Assembly: GCA_030749235.1 (NCBI GenBank)
Contig: JASMKM010000078.1
Location: 1 to 64,000, forward strand
Length of the DNA: 64,000 bases
Reading direction: 5' to 3'
DNA from: Planctomycetota bacterium
GTDB lineage: Bacteria; Planctomycetota; UBA1135
The position numbers and the translations under genes were made by a program. The notes beneath the pieces are model-generated. The model was not told the DNA's origin. It did not search any database and worked only from the letters and a program-made list of their open reading frames with translations. Shown piece by piece: positions 39,206 to 46,889 of the stretch (position 1 is the stretch's first letter; every line of letters starts with the position of its first letter).

Positions 39206-39388
39206 CGTTGGGGTTCTGGTGAAGGTCTAAGGGAAATAGGATAGCGTTGCCGACTGGGTGGTTTTTGGGTTTTTGTAGGGAGCAGATGGCCACCTCTGCA
39301 AATGCACGCGCTGCGTGCTTAGCCGTCTGGCCTCCATCGCCACATCCACGGAGCACCCAACAAACAGAACCAACCCAAACACCAACCA

Positions 39389-40348
39389 CTAAACAACAGC
39401 CAGCATCCGCTCCAGCGCTTTCCGCGCCGGCCCCCGCAACTCCTCGGCCACATCGACCTGCGGCCCGCGGCGATGCAACGACGTCCACAATTTCTCGGGC
39501 GTATTGAGTTGCATATAGGGACATAGATTGCAGGCGCAGGATGCACCAGGCGCAGCCAGATAAGTATTCTGCGGTGCTTCCTTTTCGAAACGATAGATCA
39601 TGTTGGCTTCGGTCCCGACGATGAAGGTCTCACCTTCCCTGCTCTTGACCAAGCGCAACATGCCGGCAGTGCCAAGCACATAATCGCTGGCGTCACGCAC
39701 TGGCTTCGGACACTCAGGGTGACTGATGGTTATCGCCCCAGGGTGCTCGGCTTGCATGTCCTTCAATGTGTCCACGGAGAACAACTCATGCACTTCACAA
39801 GCCCCGTCCCAAAGGATCATTTCACGATCTAAAGTCTCGTTCAGCCAACCACCGAGATGCTTGTCTGGTACGAATAGGATTGGTTCCCCCTCGGGGATGG
39901 ACTCGACCACCTGACGCGCATTGCCGCTGGTGCAGATGATGTCGCACTGTGCCTTGACCGCTGCGGTGCAGTTCACGTAGGCCACTGTGGTCGGGCGCTT
40001 GCCGAGCTTGACAGTCAAGTGCTCCTTGTAAGCGGCTAGGTCCTCGGCCTTGCAGGAATCGGCCAACGAACAGCCTGCATCCATGTCGGGCACGAAGACC
40101 TCGGCTTCCGGACTCAACAACTTGGCCGTCTCGGCCATGAAGTGCACACCACAGAAGCAGATCGCCTTGGCGTTGGCCTCGGCGGCATAACGCGCCAACT
40201 CCAAGCTGTCGCCGACGAAGTGTGCGGCTTCTTGCAGGAAGCCCTCCTGGTAACTGTGCGCCAGGATCGTGATGCCATTTTCCGTAGCCCATGCGCGGAT
40301 TTCCGCAGGTTCGGGTACCTCAAGCAAAGTCAGTTCTTGATTCTTCAT
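39389..40348 (-). CDS. nadA: Quinolinate synthase NadA
   Basis: This 319-residue protein carries the three cysteine sites for the [4Fe-4S] cluster: AICFCGVHFMAETAKLL, SLADSCKAEDL and the later SCACNLCPYMQ. HPECP and TEANMIYR are also conserved. It condenses iminoaspartate with dihydroxyacetone phosphate to quinolinate in NAD synthesis. It is the last gene of a probable minus-strand operon starting at deoA and lies 30 bases after rsmJ. The nadB and nadC partners are not in the window. Confidence 0.95.
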   Translation of the reverse strand: MKNQELTLLEVPEPAEIRAWATENGITILAHSYQEGFLQEAAHFVGDSLELARYAAEANAKAICFCGVHFMAETAKLLSPEAEVFVPDMDAGCSLADSCKAEDLAAYKEHLTVKLGKRPTTVAYVNCTAAVKAQCDIICTSGNARQVVESIPEGEPILFVPDKHLGGWLNETLDREMILWDGACEVHELFSVDTLKDMQAEHPGAITISHPECPKPVRDASDYVLGTAGMLRLVKSREGETFIVGTEANMIYRFEKEAPQNTYLAAPGASCACNLCPYMQLNTPEKLWTSLHRRGPQVDVAEELRGPARKALERMLAVV

Positions 40349-40378
40349 CGGTTTGCAGGAACACGAGAGTGGAGCATT

Positions 40379-41053
40379 CTAAGTAGCCGCAAGGTATACG
40401 TCGAACCTCGTGGTCTTACCTGGAACTGAAGAACTCACTCCTAGTGCCAAAGGTGGCGCAGAGGAAGGGCGTTTCACGACGACCTTGCGGACGCCAGTAG
40501 CACGCGCGGCTTCCAACAACTGCTCCTGATCGAGGTCTTCACCGACCAACTTGCGGAAAAGGCGCATCTCCTTACGCGGCAAAGCCGACTTGGGTCGCGG
40601 TGGATGCATCGGATCCAGGTAAAGCACGTCTGGTGCAAAGTCGGCCAGCACGCTGTCGGGCCATTGCTGCAGCAGCTCGAGAGCATCGTCATGCAATAAC
40701 TGCAGGCGATTACCCAAGGCCTCTGCAGTGCTGACATCCTGCATGGCATGCGCAAGGCCGTCGGCCACCAGGTCGTGGATCTCAGTTTGGCGTTCGACCG
40801 CCAATACTGGGCAACCCAAAGTGGCAAGCACGAAGGCATCGCGTGCCAAGCCGGCAGTCAGATCAATCACGCGCGGCGCAACCTTGGCACCACGCAGGCC
40901 AACGGCACGGGCAACGGCTTGGCCCTTGCCGCCGCCACGTCGGCGGCGAAAGCCCATGGTGCCACCCACCCAATCCACGCAAACCTTGCCTTCTTCACCG
41001 CATAGGTAAAGGCGGCCGTCGATGCGCTGCAGGACCGGGCGGGCGGATTCCAA
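40379..41053 (-). CDS. rsmJ: 16S rRNA (guanine(1516)-N(2))-methyltransferase RsmJ-like
   Basis: This 224-residue Rossmann methyltransferase has VIDLTAGLARDAFVLATLGCPV as the SAM-binding loop, LAVERQ as motif II and LYLDPMHPPRPKSALPRKEMR as the RsmJ/YhiQ catalytic signature. VVVKRPSSAPPL lies near the end. It methylates the 16S rRNA 3' region in the family. It is three bases upstream of the lipoprotein gene stop, on the same strand. The N-terminal 40 residues are shorter than in Escherichia coli RsmJ. Confidence 0.85.
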   Translation of the reverse strand: MESARPVLQRIDGRLYLCGEEGKVCVDWVGGTMGFRRRRGGGKGQAVARAVGLRGAKVAPRVIDLTAGLARDAFVLATLGCPVLAVERQTEIHDLVADGLAHAMQDVSTAEALGNRLQLLHDDALELLQQWPDSVLADFAPDVLYLDPMHPPRPKSALPRKEMRLFRKLVGEDLDQEQLLEAARATGVRKVVVKRPSSAPPLALGVSSSVPGKTTRFDVYLAAT

Positions 41054-41056
41054 GAA

Positions 41057-41449
41057 TCACTGTACGCGAAATGCGATGCGATCGGCAGTAGCCTGCGCGA
41101 GGTCGAGGTCCGGCGCGGTCTCACGCCACTTGCGCGCCTTGACGACAATGCGCGTGGTGCTTTCGGTGACGCCGGTCAGGAACACTTCCACTTCGACATC
41201 GTCAACGGTGGCGGCGACGAAGGCCTCGCGAACGCCGATGTCATCCATCGTCACCTCTCCGGATTCGCCAAGGTCGTCGCGCGTGGCTTCGTAGACCTCG
41301 TCCAAATCGGCGTCGACGTACAGCTCGACGGAATCCTCACCAAGCACGTACATCGCACCGACGCCGATGCCAGCACCGACGGCGAGTACACAGGAAGGAG
41401 CAGCTAGCAGAGTGACCAGCAGGAAGACGGATGGGGCATACCTTTTCAT
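41057..41449 (-). CDS. DUF3568-like small lipoprotein
   Basis: This 130-residue protein has a lipoprotein signal (LLVTLLAAPSCVLAVGAG) followed by a Gly-rich hydrophobic stretch (GAGIGVGAMYVLG) and a compact alpha/beta domain that starts YVDADLDEVYEATRDDL and contains the TTRIVVKAR strand. This layout matches the DUF3568 family of periplasmic lipoproteins of unknown role. Its ATG overlaps the stop of the HlyD-like gene by four bases (ATGA), so the two are translationally coupled. Confidence 0.75.
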   Translation of the reverse strand: MKRYAPSVFLLVTLLAAPSCVLAVGAGIGVGAMYVLGEDSVELYVDADLDEVYEATRDDLGESGEVTMDDIGVREAFVAATVDDVEVEVFLTGVTESTTRIVVKARKWRETAPDLDLAQATADRIAFRVQ

Positions 41450-43341
41450 TTGCTTTCGTGTACGGACGACAACGGCGCAGTGATGCGTAATTCTAGCTGC
41501 GTTGCGTTCTCCAAGCTGATGCCACCGCTACCGTCGAGCCAACCGACCGGCAAACGCAAACGCAACATAGTGAGCCCCGTAGGCACGGATTCGGCCCCGA
41601 GGATTTTAGTCGGCATCCAACTCGATCGCTGTGGTCGTCGCAGGCGGGCCACTCCCTGCAGATAGAGCGGATCCCAATCGGCGGTCGCCAGGACTGCCTC
41701 CACTTGGCCGGATCCGGACCTGCGCAGTTGGCCAAGGACTTCACGGACCGACACCTTTCTGCCTTCGGGAATCCGTTTCACGAACTGTCCGGAATCACGA
41801 ACGACCACAGGGATCGCCTCCGCGGCCACTTGCGGTGCTTGCATCTGGTTCTGGATGGCGCTGATGCGTGCTTGCCAAAGCGGATCCTCGGCAACCCGTG
41901 GGGTCTCATAGGCCAAGGCAGCCTGCAACTCCGCCTGATGCTCCTCGATGGCAGCACTGGTGTCGGCCAGTTGTTGCTTGGCTGCTTGCAGCTTCTGCCA
42001 ATCAGGCCGAATCTCGCGGAAACTCAAAATGCCTTCTTGAGCCAATTTCAGCTGACGCTGATAAATTTCATCCAGCTCTTCAACCCGCAAGCCTAGCTGC
42101 TGCTCGTCTTGTTGTACCTGTTCGATAGCGCCGCGGGCCTCGAAGATGCGCGTAGCTGCAGTGGCATTGGCCAAAGTCTGTTGATCATCGATCTGCTGAT
42201 AAAGCCCATCGAGTTGATCCTGCAAAGTCACACGATCGATCGCGGGTTGCGGCGTAGGCGGGTTGAGAAAGGCGATGATGTCACCCGCCTGCACTTGATT
42301 GTTCTCGGCAAGCCGCCATTCCACCACACCCTCGCCAGGAGTGTGCACGTCCACGATCTCCCAACTCAGGTGCGCATCCAGCGACAACTCCGGCGGCGGC
42401 GATGGCGGCAGTTCCAACAGCATCGATGGTGGTCCTTCCGCTACCGAATCGACTTGCGTTTCGGCCAGCTCCGGCGGAATGAAGTCATCTTGGCCATAAC
42501 GCTTCCACAAGTCAAAGGTGATGAGAGCCAGCAGGGCGACCAGTAGGACATCGCGAACACCAAAGCCACGGCGAGTCTTCACCGCCACTGAGTTCGGCGT
42601 AGGCATCGACCGTTCACGCGCCTTAGAATCCTGCAGCAAGGATGACACGACATCGGCATGAACGGTGGCCACGTCGGCGGCAATCGATGCGACGTGGTCA
42701 TCTTCCCGATCACCGACGGACTCGAAGACCTCGGAGTCCTCGACAGCAGGCATGGCTGGCAACTCATCGGGATTTTCGCGCCAGATCTGTTGTTGTAAGG
42801 CTGCCGTTGCCTGCAGTCTTTCGCTGCCAATCAACTCGATCCAATCGTTGCGTTGCCAACGACTCAGGGCGCCTTGGGTGAATTCCAGCCCAAAGACATC
42901 CATGCAGGCGATGCTGGCCACACCACGGCTCACCATATAACGCAGGAACAGGTGCTCGCGACGCTCTTGCTCATCAAGCTCCGCCACCGGACGCGTCTTG
43001 GCCAAGGTCTTCTGCCAATCTGCGGCCAAGGCCAGCTGGTTCTCATTCCAACTGACGACGTTGCCATCCCAACCGGGAGCGACGCGGGCACTACTTCCCC
43101 AACAGAAGATCGGCAGGCATGCGGTACGTTCATGACGACGTAAGGTCTCGATCACCTTGGCACCACCCACTGCCACCAACAAACCCGGCGCATCCTGGCC
43201 GGCGTCCAACTCGGCCAAGAAGGAATCCAACTCACGCCCCTCCGCAACCCCACGTGGATGCTCGACCAGACGCACGACCTCGGCAGGAGGCGCTTCATCG
43301 GCAGTCAGAAATACGACGCGAGCTAGAAGGTCGACGGTCAT
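41446..43341 (-). CDS. Receiver-like / transmembrane / HlyD-like fusion protein
   Basis: This 631-residue protein has an unusual order. Residues 1-120 look like a CheY/receiver fold without a clear phosphoacceptor Asp (VVFLTADEAPP, LPIFCWG). Residues 125-210 are helical and unassigned. A Ser/Asp-rich linker leads to one membrane span at about 265-283 (VRDVLLVALLALITFDLW). Outside lies a HlyD/membrane-fusion type part: a biotinyl-lipoyl-like half (VHTPGEGVVEWRL), a long coiled coil of about 130 residues and a returning beta region with VVVRDSGQFVKRIPEGRKV. Membrane-fusion proteins link inner-membrane pumps to outer channels, but no pump is adjacent. It lies between deoA and the DUF3568-like lipoprotein. 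Confidence 0.75.
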   Translation of the reverse strand: MTVDLLARVVFLTADEAPPAEVVRLVEHPRGVAEGRELDSFLAELDAGQDAPGLLVAVGGAKVIETLRRHERTACLPIFCWGSSARVAPGWDGNVVSWNENQLALAADWQKTLAKTRPVAELDEQERREHLFLRYMVSRGVASIACMDVFGLEFTQGALSRWQRNDWIELIGSERLQATAALQQQIWRENPDELPAMPAVEDSEVFESVGDREDDHVASIAADVATVHADVVSSLLQDSKARERSMPTPNSVAVKTRRGFGVRDVLLVALLALITFDLWKRYGQDDFIPPELAETQVDSVAEGPPSMLLELPPSPPPELSLDAHLSWEIVDVHTPGEGVVEWRLAENNQVQAGDIIAFLNPPTPQPAIDRVTLQDQLDGLYQQIDDQQTLANATAATRIFEARGAIEQVQQDEQQLGLRVEELDEIYQRQLKLAQEGILSFREIRPDWQKLQAAKQQLADTSAAIEEHQAELQAALAYETPRVAEDPLWQARISAIQNQMQAPQVAAEAIPVVVRDSGQFVKRIPEGRKVSVREVLGQLRRSGSGQVEAVLATADWDPLYLQGVARLRRPQRSSWMPTKILGAESVPTGLTMLRLRLPVGWLDGSGGISLENATQLELRITAPLSSVHESK

Positions 43342-43371
43342 GAGGGGAATGGCGGCTGCGCGCAGGAGGAC

Positions 43372-44571
43372 TCAGCCGATTCGATAAGACCGTTCTATCA
43401 AATTCAAGGCCTCGTCGAGGCCGTTGCCACAATGGAAAACTTCGGCAATCACGTCGCCGGCTTGAACCGTGGTGCCGACCTTAGCGACTGCACGTACGCC
43501 GACGCCATGATGCACCGAGTCTTCGGCACGTTGTCGTCCCGCACCCAATCGGAATGCAGCGCGGCCAATCCCTTCGGCGTCACAGCGTTTCACCACCCCA
43601 GTTGCCGACGCCTTGACTTCCACCTGTTCACAGCCTGCACCCCGTAAGGCTTGCTCCAGGTCTCCACCCTGAGCCTTCACCAAGCGTTGCCAATAAGGCA
43701 GCGCCGCGCCACTTTGTAATTGCTCGCGCGCGACCTCGCCGAGACCACTGAGTTGCACGACTAGGTCGACCAGGTCCTCGGGGCCATTGCCCTCCAAGGT
43801 GGCGATTGACTCCTCTACTTCGAGCGCATTGCCGACCGCATGGCCTAGCGGCTGCGACATGTCGGTTAATACGGCGGAAGTATCGCAACCTGCCCCCTTA
43901 CCGACCTCTACCAAGGACTCGGCCAAGGCTTGCGCATCCTGCTTATTCTTCATGAAGGCACCACTGCCATACTTCACGTCCAACACCAAGCTGTCCAAAC
44001 CAGCAACCAACTTCTTCGACAGAATCGAAGCAGTGATCAGCGGGATCGACGGCACTGTGCCAGTCTCATTACGGGTGGCGTAAAGGATGCGGTCAGCTGG
44101 AGCGATATCGGGCGTCTGCCCAGTGATGAAGCAGCCCGCATCAGCAAGGACCTCATGCAGCTCCTGCTGGCTGAGGTCGGTGCGATACCCGGCAATCGCT
44201 TCGAGCTTGTCGAGGGTGCCACCGGTGATGCCCAAGCCGCGCCCCGACAGCATCGGCACCTTCTTGCCGAGACTTGCCCACAACGGTGCCAGGATCAATG
44301 AAACCTTGTCCCCCACGCCACCAGTGGAATGCTTGTCGACGAAAGGCCCCACGATGCCCGGCCAAGCCAAGGTGGTGCCACTGTCAGTCATGGCCTTGGT
44401 CAGCAGCACGGTCTCGGCGGCGGTCATGCCACCGGTCATCACAAAAGCCAACCAGGCGCCAATCTGGGCTGGGGAGACCGACCCGTCGAGCACGCCATCG
44501 ACGAATCCACGAATCCCCGCCTCGTCTTGTTCGACTCCTTCGCGGCGCTGTTCAAGCCAAATATCGATCAT
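43372..44571 (-). CDS. deoA: Thymidine/pyrimidine-nucleoside phosphorylase
   Basis: This 399-residue protein has the phosphate-binding KHSTGGVGDKVSL, LSGRGLGITGGTLDKLEAI, the catalytic RNETGTVPSIPLI region and LDVKYGSGAFMK. The length falls between bacterial DeoA (440) and Pdp (433) and is slightly short. It splits thymidine to thymine and deoxyribose-1-phosphate in nucleoside salvage. It heads the minus-strand cluster; its start lies 100 bases from the porin promoter on the opposite strand. Confidence 0.94.
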   Translation of the reverse strand: MIDIWLEQRREGVEQDEAGIRGFVDGVLDGSVSPAQIGAWLAFVMTGGMTAAETVLLTKAMTDSGTTLAWPGIVGPFVDKHSTGGVGDKVSLILAPLWASLGKKVPMLSGRGLGITGGTLDKLEAIAGYRTDLSQQELHEVLADAGCFITGQTPDIAPADRILYATRNETGTVPSIPLITASILSKKLVAGLDSLVLDVKYGSGAFMKNKQDAQALAESLVEVGKGAGCDTSAVLTDMSQPLGHAVGNALEVEESIATLEGNGPEDLVDLVVQLSGLGEVAREQLQSGAALPYWQRLVKAQGGDLEQALRGAGCEQVEVKASATGVVKRCDAEGIGRAAFRLGAGRQRAEDSVHHGVGVRAVAKVGTTVQAGDVIAEVFHCGNGLDEALNLIERSYRIG

Positions 44572-44629
44572 GTCGGCATAGGCTAACGACGCCGGACGCC
44601 CACTTTCTTGAAGAAAATTTCAAAATGGC

Positions 44630-44657
44630 TTGCGCAATAGCGAACGCGCAGTACACT
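44630..44657 (+). promoter_or_regulatory. Predicted sigma70-type promoter of the porin operon
   Basis: TTGCGC (44630-44635) and TACACT (44652-44657) are separated by 16 bases, a fair match to -35/-10 boxes. The predicted transcript start (about 44664-44668) falls immediately before the Fur-box-like operator, as expected for a repressed promoter. Confidence 0.5.
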
Positions 44658-44672
44658 TTGCCCGCGAGCCTT

Positions 44673-44691
44673 AATGAGAATGCGTCTCATT
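44673..44691 (+). promoter_or_regulatory. Fur-box-like operator
   Basis: AATGAGAATGCGTCTCATT is a 19-base inverted repeat (AATGAGA-5-TCTCATT). Compared with the classic iron box AATGAGAATnATTCTCATT, all but two specified positions match. It lies just downstream of the predicted promoter and 24 bases before the porin ATG. Repression by Fe(II)-Fur is therefore likely; a Zur or PerR relative is the main alternative. Confidence 0.75.
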
Positions 44692-44719
44692 ATCAATAAG
44701 CTCGAATTCGAGATAATGA
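44687..44719 (+). promoter_or_regulatory. Second inverted repeat overlapping the porin start codon
   Basis: TCATTATC (44687-44694) pairs perfectly with GATAATGA (44712-44719), and the spacer holds the perfect palindrome CTCGAATTCGAG (44701-44712). The ATG at 44716 is inside the 3' arm. Both arms are Fur-hexamer-like, so this may be a second operator or an RNA hairpin that hides the start codon. Confidence 0.5.
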
Positions 44720-45855
44720 AAAAAAACACGTTCCTCTTTCTAACGTCAGCTGCCCTGTTGGCTGGCCCACTCTCCGCGCAAGATCCTCAGACCCCCTCCA
44801 ACGAGGAGCTCGCCCGCCGCATCGACATGCTTGGCGAACGGATCGACTTCAGCGGCAACCACAGCCAGTTCTCCTTCGGCGGTTATGGCGAAGCCACCTA
44901 CCGCAATTGGTCCTCCAAGACCGACGGTGGTGCCCCATCGGGCAAGGACAGCGAGTTCGATCTGCACCGCGTGGTCTTCTACTTCGGTTATCAGTTCGAC
45001 GACGTCTGGTCCTTCAGCTCCGAGATCGAATACGAACACACCGATGAGCTTTCGGTCGAGTTCGCCCAAATCGACGGAAACTTCACCAATGAATTGAACT
45101 TCCGCGGCGGTCATGTGCTGATCCCGATGGGCTTGATCAACCCGATCCACGAGCCCACGACCTTCTTCAGTGCACGTCGCCCTCTTGTGGAGCGCTATAT
45201 CCTCCCCTCCACTTGGCATGAGAGTGGTGTCGGTACCTTCGGCGCTTCCGGCGACTTCAGCTGGGAAGCCTACATCGTCAATGGTTTCGATGCGTCCGGC
45301 TTCGACCTGGCCGACAGTGGCTTGCGCGGCGGTCGCCAAGGTGGCGACAAGTCGCTGGCCGATGATTTCGCCTTGACTGGTCGCTTGGATTGGCGCGGCG
45401 TCGACGGCCTTTTGCTTGGCGGTTCCTTCTACCAGGGGGATTCGGGCCAGAATTCGTCAACCAGCGATTTCGGCGTGACCATCACCGAACTGCACGCGCA
45501 GTACGACCATGGCCCGATGCGCCTTCGCGCTTTATGGGCCGATGCCAGCATTGACGAGGCTGACATGCTCCCAACTCCATCGGCTAGCGATGACCTTAGC
45601 GGTTGGTACCTAGAAGGCGGCTACGACGTCTTTGCTGGTTCTGACAACGGTCAGTCCCTGACTCCTTTCGTCCGCTACGAGCAATACGACCTCCAAGAGA
45701 GCACCAACGCCGACACCGCAGTCACCGCGATGGTGGTCGGCGTGGCTTATCAGCCTCAGCAGAACGTCACCTTCAAGTTGGATTACATGGACCTCGGCAA
45801 TGAAGCCGATACCCAAGTCGACGTAGTCGAGTTCACCATCGGTTGGTCTTTCTAG
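44716..45855 (+). CDS. Outer-membrane porin-like beta-barrel (phosphate-selective porin O/P type)
   Basis: This protein of 379 residues starts at MKKNTFLFLTSAALLAGPLSAQ, a signal peptide; the track start 42 bases earlier lies in the operator. After a short helical stretch (NEELARRIDMLGERIDF) the protein is made of amphipathic strands (FSFGGYGEATYRNW, EFDLHRVVFYFGYQF) and ends with an aromatic residue in FTIGWSF, the typical outer-membrane insertion signal. It resembles O/P porins. Its Fur-box-like control and the FMN/cytochrome-like genes behind it suggest passage of an iron-related substrate rather than phosphate. The next gene begins nine bases downstream. Confidence 0.82.
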   Translation: MKKNTFLFLTSAALLAGPLSAQDPQTPSNEELARRIDMLGERIDFSGNHSQFSFGGYGEATYRNWSSKTDGGAPSGKDSEFDLHRVVFYFGYQFDDVWSFSSEIEYEHTDELSVEFAQIDGNFTNELNFRGGHVLIPMGLINPIHEPTTFFSARRPLVERYILPSTWHESGVGTFGASGDFSWEAYIVNGFDASGFDLADSGLRGGRQGGDKSLADDFALTGRLDWRGVDGLLLGGSFYQGDSGQNSSTSDFGVTITELHAQYDHGPMRLRALWADASIDEADMLPTPSASDDLSGWYLEGGYDVFAGSDNGQSLTPFVRYEQYDLQESTNADTAVTAMVVGVAYQPQQNVTFKLDYMDLGNEADTQVDVVEFTIGWSF

Positions 45856-45864
45856 GGTTTTGTA

Positions 45865-46434
45865 ATGAAGACAGCACTCTGTTTCCTTCTCCTAAGCGCC
45901 GTCGCCGCTGGACCTGCCAAGACCTTCTTCACGCATGAACAGGCGTTAAGCACCGCGTTTGGAGAACAGGTTGAGACCAGCAAGAAGACACACTACTGGA
46001 GTAAGGAGCAGCGTGCGCGTCTCGCCGAGTTGGCCGGCGTCCAGGATGCCGACGACGTGCTGGCCTACCACGCCGCCTATTCCGCAAAGGCCGTCCAAAG
46101 CAAGTTGACCAAGGTCAACGGCGACACCGCGTGGTTCGACAAGCGCATCGTGCGCACCAAAGGGCAGGAGATCATGTTGGTCATTGACGATCAAGGCGTA
46201 ATCCAGGACCTGATGGTCTGCAGCTTCGACGAGCCGATCAAGTACAAGCCCAGCGCCAAGTGGTACGCCCAGTTCAAGGGCAAGAAGCTCGACGACAAGT
46301 TGCAACTCAAGCAAGATATCCATGGCATCAGCGGCGCGACGCTGACCGCGCGCTCCACCACCAAGGCAGCGCGTGAGCTGCTGGCTGCTGCACAGGTCGC
46401 AGCTGAAGCAGCCAGGGACAAGAAAGTGCAATGA
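45865..46434 (+). CDS. Exported FMN-binding domain protein (NqrC/RnfG-like flavinylation motif)
   Basis: This 189-residue protein has a short signal (MKTALCFLLLSAVAAG). The C-terminal half (LVIDDQGVIQDLMVCSFDEP) is an FMN-binding domain, and SGATLT at residues 156-161 is the motif where ApbE attaches FMN to the threonine. The aspartate usually three residues before the Ser is His153 here, although another Asp lies two residues earlier. It is predicted to be a periplasmic covalent flavoprotein shuttling electrons. It overlaps the membrane gene by four bases (ATGA). Confidence 0.82.
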   Translation: MKTALCFLLLSAVAAGPAKTFFTHEQALSTAFGEQVETSKKTHYWSKEQRARLAELAGVQDADDVLAYHAAYSAKAVQSKLTKVNGDTAWFDKRIVRTKGQEIMLVIDDQGVIQDLMVCSFDEPIKYKPSAKWYAQFKGKKLDDKLQLKQDIHGISGATLTARSTTKAARELLAAAQVAAEAARDKKVQ

Positions 46435-46889
46435 CACGCCTGGAAGCCCTTTTTCACCACTGTGCCAGCCTGTTGGTTGGCGGGACGGGCTTGCTCTATG
46501 CGTGGATGCTCTTTTTCTCCAGGCCAGCAGATGAGTTCTCGATCTGGAACCACCCATGGCAAGGCGACGTCCATGACCTGCACCTACTGACCGCACCCTT
46601 ATTGGTAATCTCGGTCGGCATGGTGTGGAAAGGGCACGCCGGCGCGCGCCTGCGTAGCCGTAACCCGAAACATCGCGGCAGTGGCGTCAGCCTACTGCTG
46701 AGCTTCCTGCCGATGGTCTTCAGTGGCTACCTCTTGCAAGTCACCGTAGAAGAGAGGTGGCGCAGCATTTGGTTGTGGGTGCACCTAATCACTTCAGGCA
46801 TGTGGTTAGCTGCCTACGCGGTGCATTGGATTCTGAAGTACGTCGGCAAGGCCAACGAAGTCACTCCACCGTCAGCACCAAATCCGTAG
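46431..46889 (+). CDS. Small His-rich four-TM membrane protein, cytochrome b-like
   Basis: This 152-residue protein has four hydrophobic spans: about 10-28, 51-66, 84-101 and 114-136. Histidines sit at span ends: HH at 9-10, HDLH at 48-51, H68, and a pair 14 residues apart in the last span (VHLITSGMWLAAYAVH). The layout resembles small b561/DUF4405-type di-heme cytochromes. It would pass electrons from the membrane to the flavoprotein encoded just upstream. I cannot name the family with certainty. Its 3' end overlaps the convergent lipoprotein gene by 29 bases. Confidence 0.7.
   Translation: MTRLEALFHHCASLLVGGTGLLYAWMLFFSRPADEFSIWNHPWQGDVHDLHLLTAPLLVISVGMVWKGHAGARLRSRNPKHRGSGVSLLLSFLPMVFSGYLLQVTVEERWRSIWLWVHLITSGMWLAAYAVHWILKYVGKANEVTPPSAPNP

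Noticed and set aside
39304-39318. GCACGC-GCT-GCGTGC hairpin upstream of fbaB
   Set aside because: Short stem, 3-base loop and no U-run; expected by chance in GC-rich DNA.
39186-39524. 112-codon minus-strand ORF overlapping the nadA end and the aldolase leader
   Set aside because: It is a shadow of the nadA 3' end with a long low-complexity segment.
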